Assembly (NCBI RefSeq): GCF_003641205.1
Contig: NZ_CP032762.1
Span: forward strand, 4,340,001-4,404,000
From: Rhodococcus sp. P1Y
GTDB lineage: Bacteria > Actinomycetota > Actinomycetes > Mycobacteriales > Mycobacteriaceae
DNA length: 64,000 bases
Direction: 5' to 3'
Each line of letters begins with the position of its first letter. Positions within the stretch are counted from its first letter, which is position 1. The position numbers were made by a program, and so were the translations under genes. Below, in pieces: positions 9,065 to 17,263 of this stretch. Under the pieces are notes generated by a model. It saw only the letters and a program-made list of their open reading frames with translations, ran no database searches and was not told the DNA's origin.

Positions 9065-9113
9065 TTCGAATCGCAAGCGGCGCCGACGGTGATCCCGTCA
9101 ACGCCGTTCGCAT

Positions 9114-9184
9114 GCCGATGTAGCTCAATGGTAGAGCCCCTGTCTTCCAAACAGGCTACGCGAGTTCGATTCTCGTCATCGGCT
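9114..9184 (+). tRNA. tRNA-Gly (TCC anticodon)
   Basis: A 71-nt cloverleaf: acceptor GCCGATG/CATCGGC, anticodon stem CCTGT/ACAGG around CTTCCAA (TCC), T-arm with GTTCGATTC. A strong terminator follows within 10 bases. Confidence 0.96.
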
Positions 9185-9190
9185 CTCGAA

Positions 9191-9227
9191 ACAAAGCCCG
9201 CCCCGCTTCCGCGGAGGCGGGCTTTGT
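9191..9227 (+). terminator. terminator after tRNA-Gly
   Basis: A 12-bp perfect stem ACAAAGCCCGCC / GGCGGGCTTTGT immediately after the tRNA. Confidence 0.85.
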
Positions 9228-9330
9228 CGTTCTCGGGCGCGGTGCGCATCCCAGGCTGGACCGAATGAGTCATTCGGTCCACGCGAGCCAGGGAATCGCC
9301 GGCGCGCGGCTTCGGAGCGAGCGAAATTCG

Positions 9331-10083
9331 TCAGAGTCGAACGCCGTCGTACAACGCCTCCGCGACCGAGGTGTCCCCGACGATGTCGAGTACATCCAAC
9401 GGACGACGCCTCCACACTGCGAGAAACAAGTTCTCGGCCGAACCACGCAGTGCCACATCGCCTTTGCGGTGCTCACGCGAGACGGTGACCTCATCACCGC
9501 CGAAGTCGAGGAACAATTCCAAGCCGGTGTCGTCGTCGGTGTGAAGGTGAACAGTCCTGCCCGCGAGCCGAGGCACACGGTCCAGCGGCACTCTCGTGAG
9601 GAAGGCTTCCGCCCACTCGGCGATTCCGTCCGCGGCGCCCGCATGGTCGACAGGGTCGGGCTCGGGTCCCCCTCGGGCGTGCACGGCGTTCTGGGCGTCG
9701 AACCTGTGGACCGCGACCTCGTGCAGCTGACGCCGAATCCAGTAGTCCGCGGTCCCCTCGCCGGCCCAGGTAGGAACGCGCTTAGCGAGATCGACCCGAG
9801 AGTAGGCGTCGAGCATCGCGACTACGGACTCGCGATAGTCGTCGAGCACCTGCGGTCCGCGCTCCGGCTTCTCCACTGCTGCAACGACGTTCGCCATACC
9901 GTCCGCGGAGGGAGAATCGAGTGCGACCGTCGCCATCCGGTGGACGAACGTGACGTGACGGACGAGTTTCTCGACGGTCCAGTCCGGCATCGTCGGTACG
10001 TCGACGCTCAGGTCGGCGAGATCGAGGGCACCCATTCGGTCACATTCGGCTGACAGCAGAGTCAATTGCGCGGAGGGAGTCAT
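9331..10083 (-). CDS. mycothiol-dependent maleylpyruvate isomerase-family protein
   Basis: A 250-residue protein of the MDMPI/DinB-like fold used by actinobacterial mycothiol-dependent enzymes. The N-terminal four-helix domain has MPDWTVEKLVRHVTFVHR and the later helix LHEVAVHRFDAQNA; His and Glu of these segments are the usual metal ligands. The C-terminal part (about 170-250) is the second alpha/beta domain. I chose the start ATG at 10083; the open frame upstream is basic and unlike the family. The substrate is unknown; most members act in thiol transfer or detoxification rather than true maleylpyruvate isomerisation. It is a single gene, divergent from the next. Confidence 0.75.
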   Translation of the reverse strand: MTPSAQLTLLSAECDRMGALDLADLSVDVPTMPDWTVEKLVRHVTFVHRMATVALDSPSADGMANVVAAVEKPERGPQVLDDYRESVVAMLDAYSRVDLAKRVPTWAGEGTADYWIRRQLHEVAVHRFDAQNAVHARGGPEPDPVDHAGAADGIAEWAEAFLTRVPLDRVPRLAGRTVHLHTDDDTGLELFLDFGGDEVTVSREHRKGDVALRGSAENLFLAVWRRRPLDVLDIVGDTSVAEALYDGVRL

Positions 10084-10222
10084 GACGCCGATCCTGCCCC
10101 GCAAGGGCCTCGTTCGCCGAGCGATCGGACGGGTATCGTCGAACCTGTCCGATTTGTCCGGCAGCCGTGGACACGGATGCCAAGCTCGATTAAAAATGCG
10201 TCCCCCGGAAGGGGTTGTCAAG

Positions 10223-11023
10223 GTGGAAGCACTCCTACTCGTCGTACTCGTCATTGCAGCCGTCGTATTCCTCGTCGTACGCAGCCAGAAGAATGCGGCC
10301 GCGAAATCAGCGAGCACGCTCGACGACGCGAAGGCAGATGCCCGCCAGTCCATCGAGCGACTGGCCGGTCAGATCTACAACCTCACAGGTTCCGACACCC
10401 CGTCCAAGCAGGCTCTCGCCGACGCGTCGGAACGCAATATCGCGGCAGGATCTCAGATCGAACAAGCCAAGACGGTCGAGCAGGCTCGCTTGGCCAAGCA
10501 GACCGCGCTCGAAGGCCTCTATTACATTCGGGCCGCGCGCTTGGCGATGGGAATGGACCCGGGCCCGGAGATTCAGGGCATCGACGGTCAGAAATCTGCC
10601 GGCCAGGTCACCGAGGATCGCAAGGTCGATTTCGAGGGCCGTCAGGTCGAAGCGTCACCCAACCCGTCCGATCGCACCCCGAACTACTATCCCGGTGGCA
10701 AAGTCGCAGGTCGTCCTGTTCCCGCAGGGTGGTACTCCGAACCGTGGTGGCGTCCTGCCCTGGTGGCGGGGGCATGGGGCGTCGGATCGATGTTCTTGTT
10801 CTCTGCGATGTTCTCGGGCATGGCAGGTGTCGGGTACGGCGAACAGGAATTTGCAAGCGGAACCGGTGACGGTTCCGAGGGCGGTGGTGACATGGGCGAC
10901 AGCGACATGGGCGGTGGCGACGCCGGCGGAGACATGGGTGGCGGCGAGGATTACGGCGCGATGGGCGACGGGGGCGACATGTCCGGTGGCGGCGACATGG
11001 ACTTCGGCGGCTTCGACTTCTAA
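10223..11023 (+). CDS. DUF1542-like membrane protein with Gly/Asp/Met-rich tail
   Basis: A 266-residue protein with an N-terminal signal-anchor (LLLVVLVIAAVVFLVV, residues about 5-20) and a charged helical segment with a repeat-like pattern (DDAKADARQSIERLAGQI; EQAKTVEQARLAKQTALEGL; about 30-125). A Pro/Tyr-rich linker, a second hydrophobic stretch (WWRPALVAGAWGVGSMFLFSAMF, about 175-200) and a tail built of GGGDMG-type repeats to the stop follow. The tail carries many Asp and Met and no Cys, so metal or calcium binding is conceivable. GTG 10223 has GGAAGGGG upstream; ATG at 10196 is the alternative start. Function unknown. Confidence 0.7.
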   Translation: MEALLLVVLVIAAVVFLVVRSQKNAAAKSASTLDDAKADARQSIERLAGQIYNLTGSDTPSKQALADASERNIAAGSQIEQAKTVEQARLAKQTALEGLYYIRAARLAMGMDPGPEIQGIDGQKSAGQVTEDRKVDFEGRQVEASPNPSDRTPNYYPGGKVAGRPVPAGWYSEPWWRPALVAGAWGVGSMFLFSAMFSGMAGVGYGEQEFASGTGDGSEGGGDMGDSDMGGGDAGGDMGGGEDYGAMGDGGDMSGGGDMDFGGFDF

Positions 11024-11817
11024 GTGGCCTGGCAGACCGGACACCAGAAGAGGTTTCGTGCCTGCATGACCGAGTGCACTATCTCCGTGCCGCAGATTCG
11101 ACAAGGACGCCCCGCCCTGCGATAGACGTAGGTGCGGGGCCTTTTCGGTCCGTATCCGGAGTCACCGTGATCGTCCTCGGGTCTGATCGTGATGATCTTC
11201 CCCCGGCGAACGCCGATTTTCATCAGGTCGACCAGGTCCAACCAGATTGCATCCCACTCGGACCGGTCGAGATCCTTACCGGGACGCATCGGGTTGATTT
11301 TGTGGCGATACAGGATCTCGGCACGATAGACATTGCCGACTCCGGCCAGCACCTTCTGATCCATCAGTAGTGTGCCGATCGCCGTACGAGACTTGCCGAT
11401 TCGCGCCCACGCCCGATCGGGGTCGGCATCCTTCCTGAGTGGATCCGGTCCCAGCCGAGCGACGAGAGCGTCGACCTGCTCCTCGGTGTAGATCTCGCAT
11501 GCAGTCGGCCCACGGAGGTCGGTCCCGTAGTCCTCCCCCACTATCCGAAGCCGAACCGCACCGACCGGATCACGCATCGGCACCGCCTGTTCGGTGAACT
11601 TCCCGTACAAGCCGAGGTGGACGTGCACGATCAGGTCCGACTCGTACCGGTGCAGAAGATGTTTGCCCCACGCCTCGGCCTTCTCGAGCACGAGGCCATC
11701 GATCAACGCGGCACCGGAGGTGAACCGTCCCTGCGGACTGCTCACCTCCACCGGCGCCCCGCCGAAACGTCGTTGATGCAACCGAGCCAGTCGGTGCAGC
11801 GTATGCCCCTCGGGCAC
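11020..11817 (-). CDS. nei1: endonuclease VIII-type DNA glycosylase (Fpg/Nei family)
   Basis: A base-excision-repair glycosylase/AP lyase of 265 residues. After the initiator the sequence begins PEGHTLHRLARLHQRRF, with the N-terminal proline nucleophile and Glu that define the family; the Nei-type PEGH start distinguishes it from MutM. The helix-two-turn-helix is near LLMDQKVLAGVGNVYR, and the C-terminal zinc finger is CRIC...CPVC. It starts at GTG immediately after the rpiB TAA, so the two are co-translated. Same order as Rv2464c-Rv2465c. The 3' end overlaps the convergent DUF1542 gene by 4 bases. Confidence 0.92.
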   Translation of the reverse strand: MPEGHTLHRLARLHQRRFGGAPVEVSSPQGRFTSGAALIDGLVLEKAEAWGKHLLHRYESDLIVHVHLGLYGKFTEQAVPMRDPVGAVRLRIVGEDYGTDLRGPTACEIYTEEQVDALVARLGPDPLRKDADPDRAWARIGKSRTAIGTLLMDQKVLAGVGNVYRAEILYRHKINPMRPGKDLDRSEWDAIWLDLVDLMKIGVRRGKIITIRPEDDHGDSGYGPKRPRTYVYRRAGRPCRICGTEIVHSVMQARNLFWCPVCQAT

Positions 11818-12321
11818 TTACGCAGGTTTCGCTGAGCCGTCGAATGCTTCTCCACCAGGGACCGCTGGAGCTTCGCCACTGCGCTCGTACTCGGACAGGA
11901 TGTCGATCCGGCGCTGATGACGTTCCTCGCCCGAGAACGGCGTGCCGAGGAAGGCGTCGACGATCGCGAGGGCTTCGGGAAGCGTGTGCATCCGGCCGCC
12001 GAGTCCGATGAGCTGAGCGTCGTTGTGTTCGCGGGCGAGCTTGGCGGTTTCGACGCTCCAGGCCAGGGCGCACCGAGCACCGGGCACCTTGTTGGCGGCA
12101 ATCTGCTCACCGTTACCCGAGCCACCGAGGACGAGTCCGCGACTGCCGGGATCGGCGACGACGCGGCGAGCGGCATCGATGCAGAACGCGGGGTAGTCGT
12201 CGACGGGGTCGTACTCGAATGCACCGCAGTCGACGGGCTCGTGCCCGGTCGACGTCAGGTGTTCGATGATCTGATTCTTGAATTCGAGACCGGCATGGTC
12301 TGCACCCAGGTATACGCGCAT
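11818..12321 (-). CDS. rpiB: ribose-5-phosphate isomerase B
   Basis: Interconverts ribulose 5-phosphate and ribose 5-phosphate in the pentose phosphate pathway. The 167 residues start MRVYLGADHAGLEFK, the RpiB signature, with the phosphate-binding GLVLGGSGNGEQIAANK and HNDAQLIGLGGR segments. As in mycobacterial RpiB, the Cys of the E. coli-type active site is replaced: the loop reads GGSGNG with no Cys. The C-terminal 20 residues are a Pro/Ala-rich extension. ATG at 12321 leaves only 16 bases to the divergent DUF429 start. Confidence 0.94.
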   Translation of the reverse strand: MRVYLGADHAGLEFKNQIIEHLTSTGHEPVDCGAFEYDPVDDYPAFCIDAARRVVADPGSRGLVLGGSGNGEQIAANKVPGARCALAWSVETAKLAREHNDAQLIGLGGRMHTLPEALAIVDAFLGTPFSGEERHQRRIDILSEYERSGEAPAVPGGEAFDGSAKPA

Positions 12322-12337
12322 GCCTAGAGTCTGACAG

Positions 12338-13015
12338 GTGAGCTCGCACACGAAAAATACGGTCGCCGGAGTCGACGGGGCGAAGGGCGAGTGGGTGGTG
12401 GCGCTGTTCGACGGCACTCGAATGGACTGGACCGTGGCCGGCGACGTTGCAGCCGTCCTCGACTCGACACACCAGTGCACAACCGTGGGCGTCGACATGC
12501 CATTGCACATGCCGACGAGCGGATACAGAACGAGCGAGCTGGCTGCGAAGCAGTTTCTGGGGCCGGCCCGATCGTCGATCTTCCACACTCCGGTCGCGGC
12601 GGTCCTCGATGCCGAGACCTACAGCGACGCGTGTGAGATCTCGCGGTCCGTGACGGGCAAAGCGATCAGCAAGCAGACCTGGTATCTGCTCGCCGGAGTT
12701 CGTGCGTGGCGAGATGCCACGTTCGACGTCGACCGCGTCGTGGAGGTGCATCCGGAGTGCACGTTTCGGTCGATTGCCCCCACGATTCGGTTTGCGACGA
12801 AGAAATCAGCACGCGGTGCAGGGCAACGTCTTTCCGCGCTGGCAGCGTGGGTCGATACGGCGAACATCGTCGACGGCCTTGCAGCTCTGCCGCCCGGCCC
12901 GGTGCTCGACGACGCTCTCGATGCCGCCGCCGCAGCGGTATCGGCATGGCGGTACAGCCGCGACGAGCATCGGGTGTTCGGCGCCGGCGACGACGCCGAT
13001 CGGATCGTCGCCTGA
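12338..13015 (+). CDS. DUF429 (predicted RNase H-like nuclease fold) protein
   Basis: A 225-residue protein with the DUF429 layout: VAGVDGAKGEWVVALFDG at the N-terminus (RNase H-like first strand with Asp 13), TVGVDMPLHMP with a second Asp, a central RSSIFHTPVAAVL motif, VVEVHPECTFRSIAP, and a C-terminal DDALDAAAAAVSAWRY helix with two acidic residues. These acidic positions match a two-metal nuclease arrangement, but no biochemical role is established for the family. GTG start, 16 bases from the divergent rpiB start, so the transcript is probably leaderless or the promoter lies within rpiB. Confidence 0.8.
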   Translation: MSSHTKNTVAGVDGAKGEWVVALFDGTRMDWTVAGDVAAVLDSTHQCTTVGVDMPLHMPTSGYRTSELAAKQFLGPARSSIFHTPVAAVLDAETYSDACEISRSVTGKAISKQTWYLLAGVRAWRDATFDVDRVVEVHPECTFRSIAPTIRFATKKSARGAGQRLSALAAWVDTANIVDGLAALPPGPVLDDALDAAAAAVSAWRYSRDEHRVFGAGDDADRIVA

Positions 13016-13017
13016 CT

Positions 13018-13069
13018 GCCCATGTGAACGGAATTACCTAGTGGGCTAGGTATTTCCGTTCACATGGGC
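13018..13069. terminator. long near-perfect hairpin between convergent genes
   Basis: Two 24-base arms (13018-13041 and 13046-13069) with a single mismatch and a TGGG loop. It lies 2 bases after the DUF429 stop and 7 bases before the end of the convergent DsbA-like gene. The position fits a bidirectional terminator, but the stem is about twice the length of the other terminators in this window, and neither side has a T run. Confidence 0.65.
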
Positions 13070-13076
13070 GAAGCGC

Positions 13077-13694
13077 TTAATCGAACTGCGGATCCTCGTT
13101 GCGGCTGCGCTTGAGCTCGAAGAAGTGCGGGTACGACGCGAAAATCACCGACGCGTCCCACAGCTTGCCCGCCTCTTCGCCGCGCGGGATGCGCGAGAGA
13201 ACCGGGCCGAAGAAGGCGACACCGTTGACGTGGATCGTCGGAGTTCCGACATCGGGGCCGACCTTGTCCATGCCTGCGTGGTGACTGGTCCGCAGGTCCT
13301 CGTCGTAGTCGGTGCTGTCGGCTGCCTTCGCGAGCTCGGCCGGCAATCCGACCTCGGCCAACGATTGCTCGATCACCTCGGTGAAGTCCTTGTTACCGCC
13401 GTTGTGAATGCGAGTGCCGAGTGCTGTGTAGAGCGGCGCCAGGATCTGGTCACCCTCGGACTTCGACGCTGCGATCGCGACGCGCACCGGTCCCCATGCC
13501 GTCTTCATCATCTCGGCGTACTGCTCCGGCAGATCGCGCCCCTCGTTGAGTACGGCGAGGGACATGACGTGAAAGTTCACGTCGATGTCGCGGACCTTCT
13601 CGACCTCGAGGATCCAGCGCGAGGTGATCCAGCACCAGGGACACAGCGGATCGAACCAGAAATCTGCGGTGTCCTTCTGTCCACTGTCTGCCAC
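13077..13694 (-). CDS. mycothiol-dependent DsbA-fold reductase (Rv2466c-like)
   Basis: A 205-residue DsbA/FrnE-like thioredoxin-fold protein with the active site CPWC in [16 protein letters not shown] (about residues 18-21), a helical insertion, and the cis-Pro loop [10 protein letters not shown]. The best-known relative is M. tuberculosis Rv2466c, a mycothiol-dependent oxidoreductase/nitroreductase. The order rpiB - this gene - pepN is the same there. The start is GTG at 13694, with AAGGAG 7 bases upstream. It is divergent from pepN. A role in oxidative-stress repair is known for the family and inferred here. Confidence 0.87.
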   Translation of the reverse strand: MADSGQKDTADFWFDPLCPWCWITSRWILEVEKVRDIDVNFHVMSLAVLNEGRDLPEQYAEMMKTAWGPVRVAIAASKSEGDQILAPLYTALGTRIHNGGNKDFTEVIEQSLAEVGLPAELAKAADSTDYDEDLRTSHHAGMDKVGPDVGTPTIHVNGVAFFGPVLSRIPRGEEAGKLWDASVIFASYPHFFELKRSRNEDPQFD

Positions 13695-13854
13695 GGAGAG
13701 CTCCTTCGTATCGAGTTCGAATGATCTGTGACTTGCCAACCTCGGTCGTCGCCTGCACATTCCCCAGGCGCGCGCCCTCCACAAGCATGCCCGACCGTAG
13801 GCGTGATGGGATGGACGCACCAACCGTTATCTACTCGAGAAGGTGAACACGTCT

Positions 13855-16428
13855 GTGGTTGCTCCCAACCTGACCCGCGACCAAGCTTCGGCGCGGTCGA
13901 GTGTGATCGGCACTACCGCCTATTCGATCGTCCTGGACCTCACCGACGGCTCGGGAAACCCGAGTGAGAAGACGTTTCTGTCGACGACGACCATCACGTT
14001 CACGGCGACTGCTGGTTCGTCCTCGTTCGTCGACATCGTCGCCGAGAGCATCCGGTCTGCGACGTTGAACGGAACCGAACTGGACATCGCCGATTACGAC
14101 GAGGAATCCGGGATCGCACTGCCGAATCTGGCGGAGACCAACGAGGTGGTCGTCGTCGCCGACTGCGTCTACTCGCACACCGGTGAAGGCCTGCACCGAT
14201 TCGTCGATCCGTCCGACGGATCCGTCTACCTGTACTCGCAGTTCGAGACCGCCGACGCCAAGCGGATGTTCGCTTGTTTCGACCAGCCGGATCTCAAGGC
14301 AACGTTCGACGTGAAGGTCCTTGCCCCCAACGACTGGGAAGTCATCTCCAACTCGGCGCGCGCCGCCGAGCCTGCTGCCGGTGAGCACGTCTTCGATACG
14401 ACACCGCTGATGAGCACGTACCTCGTCGCTCTCATCGCCGGTCCGTACGCGAAGTGGACAGACGAATACTCCGACGACCACGGGACGATCCCACTCGGCA
14501 TCTACTGCCGGGCGTCGCTCGCCGAGCACATGGACGCCGAGCGTCTGTTCACCGAAACCAAGCAGGGATTCGGGTTCTACCACGCCAATTTCGGCACCCC
14601 GTACGCCTTCGGCAAGTACGACCAGCTGTTCGTTCCCGAGTTCAACGCAGGTGCGATGGAGAATGCGGGTGCTGTCACCTACCTCGAGGACTACGTATTT
14701 CGGTCCAAGGTGACGCGGTACTCGTACGAGCGCCGCGCCGAGACCGTGCTGCACGAAATGGCGCACATGTGGTTCGGCGACCTCGTCACCATGACGTGGT
14801 GGGACGACCTGTGGCTCAACGAGTCGTTCGCAACATTCGCCTCGGTGCTGTGCCAGTCCGAGGCCACCGAGTACACCAATGCGTGGACGACGTTCGCCAA
14901 CGTCGAGAAGGCCTGGGCTTACCGGCAGGATCAGCTCCCCTCCACGCACCCGATCGCCGCGGACATCCCCGATCTGGCTGCTGTCGAGGTCAACTTCGAC
15001 GGCATCACCTACGCCAAGGGCGCGAGTGTGCTCAAGCAGCTCGTCGCCTACGTCGGCAAGGAAGACTTTCTCGCCGGCCTGCGCAGCTACTTCGTCGATC
15101 ACGCCTTCGGCAATGCAACATTCTCCGATCTTCTTGCCGCTCTGGAGAAGTCGTCGGGCCGAGACCTGTCCGACTGGGGCGACCAGTGGCTTCGCACGAC
15201 CGGTCTCAACACGCTCAGTCCTGACTTCGACGTCGACTCCGATGGCAAGTTCACGCGCTTCACCGTGAAGCAGAGCGGCGCGGCACCGGGCGCGGGCGAG
15301 CATCGAGTCCACCGCATCGCCGTCGGCATCTACGACGATGTGGACGGAAAGTTGGTGCGCACGGAGCGCGTCGAACTCGACCTGGATGCCGCCGAGCGAA
15401 CCGACGTTCCCGCTCTGGTCGGCGTTTCGCGAGGCAAGCTCGTTCTCGTCAACGACGATGACCTGACGTACTGCGCGGTGCGACTCGATCCGGAATCGCT
15501 CGAGGTCCTGGTGGCCAGGATCGGCGACATCGCCGAGCCACTCCCCCGCACCCTTGCATGGTCGGCAGCCTGGGAGATGACGCGTCAGGCCGAGATGAAG
15601 GCGCGCGATTTCGTCGCCCTCGTTCAGCGCGGTATCGCGGCCGAGACCGAGGTCGGCGTGGTTCAGCGCCTGCTGCTGCAGGCGCAGACCGCGATCAGCA
15701 GCTACGCCGAACCGGGATGGGCGGCCGAGCACGGTCAGCCCGATTTCGCGGACACACTGCTCGAACTCGCACGTGGTGCGGAAGCGGGTTCCGATCATCA
15801 GCTGGCATTCGTCAACTCACTGACCGGCTCGACGCTGTCCGAGCGGCACGTGAGCGTCGTACGCGCGTTGCTCGACGGCGACGTTGCGGGTCAGGATCTC
15901 GACGGTCTCGACGTCGACACCGATCTTCGGTGGCGTCTGGTGTCCGCGCTTGCAGCTGCAGGTGCAATCGACGGTGAGGGCATTTCCTCACCCGTCATCG
16001 ACTCCGAGGCCGCACGGGACAACACTGCGGCTGGTGCACGCTCGGCAGCAGCGGCTCGGGCCATCAGGCCGGACGCCGCGGTCAAGGAGCAGGCGTGGAC
16101 CACTGTTGTGGACGACGACTCCGTCCCGAACATCACAGCGCGGTCGATCATCGGCGGCTTCGCAGGTCCGGGGCAGGACGAATTGCTCGCGCCCTACGTC
16201 GAGCGGTACTTCGCGGCGATCGAAGGCGTGTGGTCCCGTCGGTCGAGCGAGGTCGCCCAGACCGTGGTGATCGGTCTGTACCCGTCGTGGTCGATCAGCG
16301 AGAAGTCCGTAGCGGCGGCTGATGCGTTTCTCGAGAAGGATCTGCCACCGGCACTGCGACGGTTGGTGATCGAGGGCCGGGCAGGCATCGTCCGCTCCCT
16401 CGCGGCGCGCGAGTTCGACGCGAGCTGA
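13855..16428 (+). CDS. pepN: aminopeptidase N
   Basis: An M1-family zinc metallopeptidase (857 residues) that removes N-terminal residues from peptides in the cytosol. It has the exopeptidase motif GAMEN, the zinc site HEMAH (about residue 300) with the second Glu in LWLNESFA, and the C-terminal ERAP1-like helical domain. The GTG at 13855 gives (M)VAPNLTRDQAS, matching the usual PNLTRDQA start; another GTG lies 12 bases upstream. The gene is followed by a strong terminator. Confidence 0.95.
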   Translation: MVAPNLTRDQASARSSVIGTTAYSIVLDLTDGSGNPSEKTFLSTTTITFTATAGSSSFVDIVAESIRSATLNGTELDIADYDEESGIALPNLAETNEVVVVADCVYSHTGEGLHRFVDPSDGSVYLYSQFETADAKRMFACFDQPDLKATFDVKVLAPNDWEVISNSARAAEPAAGEHVFDTTPLMSTYLVALIAGPYAKWTDEYSDDHGTIPLGIYCRASLAEHMDAERLFTETKQGFGFYHANFGTPYAFGKYDQLFVPEFNAGAMENAGAVTYLEDYVFRSKVTRYSYERRAETVLHEMAHMWFGDLVTMTWWDDLWLNESFATFASVLCQSEATEYTNAWTTFANVEKAWAYRQDQLPSTHPIAADIPDLAAVEVNFDGITYAKGASVLKQLVAYVGKEDFLAGLRSYFVDHAFGNATFSDLLAALEKSSGRDLSDWGDQWLRTTGLNTLSPDFDVDSDGKFTRFTVKQSGAAPGAGEHRVHRIAVGIYDDVDGKLVRTERVELDLDAAERTDVPALVGVSRGKLVLVNDDDLTYCAVRLDPESLEVLVARIGDIAEPLPRTLAWSAAWEMTRQAEMKARDFVALVQRGIAAETEVGVVQRLLLQAQTAISSYAEPGWAAEHGQPDFADTLLELARGAEAGSDHQLAFVNSLTGSTLSERHVSVVRALLDGDVAGQDLDGLDVDTDLRWRLVSALAAAGAIDGEGISSPVIDSEAARDNTAAGARSAAAARAIRPDAAVKEQAWTTVVDDDSVPNITARSIIGGFAGPGQDELLAPYVERYFAAIEGVWSRRSSEVAQTVVIGLYPSWSISEKSVAAADAFLEKDLPPALRRLVIEGRAGIVRSLAAREFDAS

Positions 16429-16440
16429 CCTTCGAACCAC

Positions 16441-16472
16441 GAAAGGCGCCGTCCTCGCGGACGGCGCCTTTC
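16441..16472 (+). terminator. terminator after pepN
   Basis: A 13-bp stem GAAAGGCGCCGTC / GACGGCGCCTTTC with a 6-base loop, between the convergent pepN and DUF5130 genes. Confidence 0.85.
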
Positions 16473-16486
16473 TCGTGGACTACGTG

Positions 16487-16963
16487 CTAGGGACTGACGA
16501 TCGCGGCGGCCATGACGCGCACCGAGCTCACGAGCCCGTCGATGAGGTTTCCATCGCGGAACGGCCCGACGGCCGCGGTGATACCCAGCTGGGCGACCCG
16601 AGCGGTCGCGCGATCGGACACACGCCGCCCGGTACGAATCTCGATGGCTTTGTGGTTGGGATCCACGGCGATCAGAACCGACCGGATCGCGTCGGGTGTT
16701 CCGGGGAACACCTCGTCCGCTCCTGCCGCCACGTCGTCGCCGAGATCGCCGACGTAGACGTTGAACCTGATCTGCGTCGCGCGCGTCGCCTCGATCAGCG
16801 CGTCGTCCAGCGCGACCAGATCCTGAGTTGCGAACGGGAGGTGCGTGGGACTCTTCGTCCCGAACTCGTGTGCAGCCGACACACGGCCGCTCGATGTCAG
16901 CGCGGAACCGTAGGGCAGGTCCTCGACGTCGACGTTCCTCTTGACCAGCTCACCACTTGCCAC
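16487..16963 (-). CDS. DUF5130 family protein (Rv2468c-like)
   Basis: A 158-residue protein of a family restricted to actinobacteria. It resembles the soluble TPM-type fold: a polar N-terminus (ASGELVKRNVDVEDLPYGSAL), a central FNVYVGDLGDD segment, VLIAVDPNHKAIEIRTG, and a hydrophobic helix near the end. No catalytic motif is recognised. I chose the start GTG at 16963 because GGAGGG lies 8 bases upstream. It overlaps the ctaJ 3' end by 14 bases, so the two are coupled. Function unknown. Confidence 0.78.
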   Translation of the reverse strand: MASGELVKRNVDVEDLPYGSALTSSGRVSAAHEFGTKSPTHLPFATQDLVALDDALIEATRATQIRFNVYVGDLGDDVAAGADEVFPGTPDAIRSVLIAVDPNHKAIEIRTGRRVSDRATARVAQLGITAAVGPFRDGNLIDGLVSSVRVMAAAIVSP

Positions 16964-17201
16964 TTGCCGACCCTCCGATCGAATCCGATGCGGATGCGTG
17001 CGCGTCGCCGTGCCCACCATGCGGTGTCACCTCGTCGGTCGCGGTCCACAACATTGGTTCACGTGTCCATTCGTCGGACAGCCGGTACGGCGTCACGCTC
17101 AGGCCGGGCTGCCTCTCGGCGAGGTAGGACAGTGCGCCGATGATTCCGACTATCGCGATCGGAATCACGCCGAATATCAGCGAAGTCTCCAGGATGCTCA
17201 C
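16950..17201 (-). CDS. ctaJ: cytochrome aa3 oxidase accessory subunit CtaJ
   Basis: A small membrane protein (83 residues) with one transmembrane helix (ILETSLIFGVIPIAIVGIIGAL, residues about 3-24), then the conserved stretch PYRLSDEWTREPMLWTATDE and a His/Gly/Ser-rich tail. This pattern matches CtaJ, a single-helix subunit found in the mycobacterial bc1-aa3 supercomplex. The GTG at 17201 gives the expected (M)SILET start; a GTG 27 bases upstream is possible. No good ribosome binding site is visible at either. The tail overlaps the DUF5130 gene, a pairing also seen in mycobacteria. Confidence 0.8.
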   Translation of the reverse strand: MSILETSLIFGVIPIAIVGIIGALSYLAERQPGLSVTPYRLSDEWTREPMLWTATDEVTPHGGHGDAHASASDSIGGSASGKW

Positions 17202-17263
17202 AGGATGTGACGTTAGCCGACTTTTCACCGCAGAGCGACGCCGGGTCTACTCAGACCTCGTCG

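Noticed and set aside
10880..11020. Short GC-rich repeats (GGCGACATG-like) in the end of the DUF1542-like gene, resembling a tandem array
   Set aside because: They are in frame and encode the Gly/Asp/Met tail; units are irregular, with no CRISPR-like spacers.
13831..15798. A 655-codon minus-strand open frame across pepN
   Set aside because: Shadow of pepN; no family motif, and the real protein carries the zinc-peptidase motifs.
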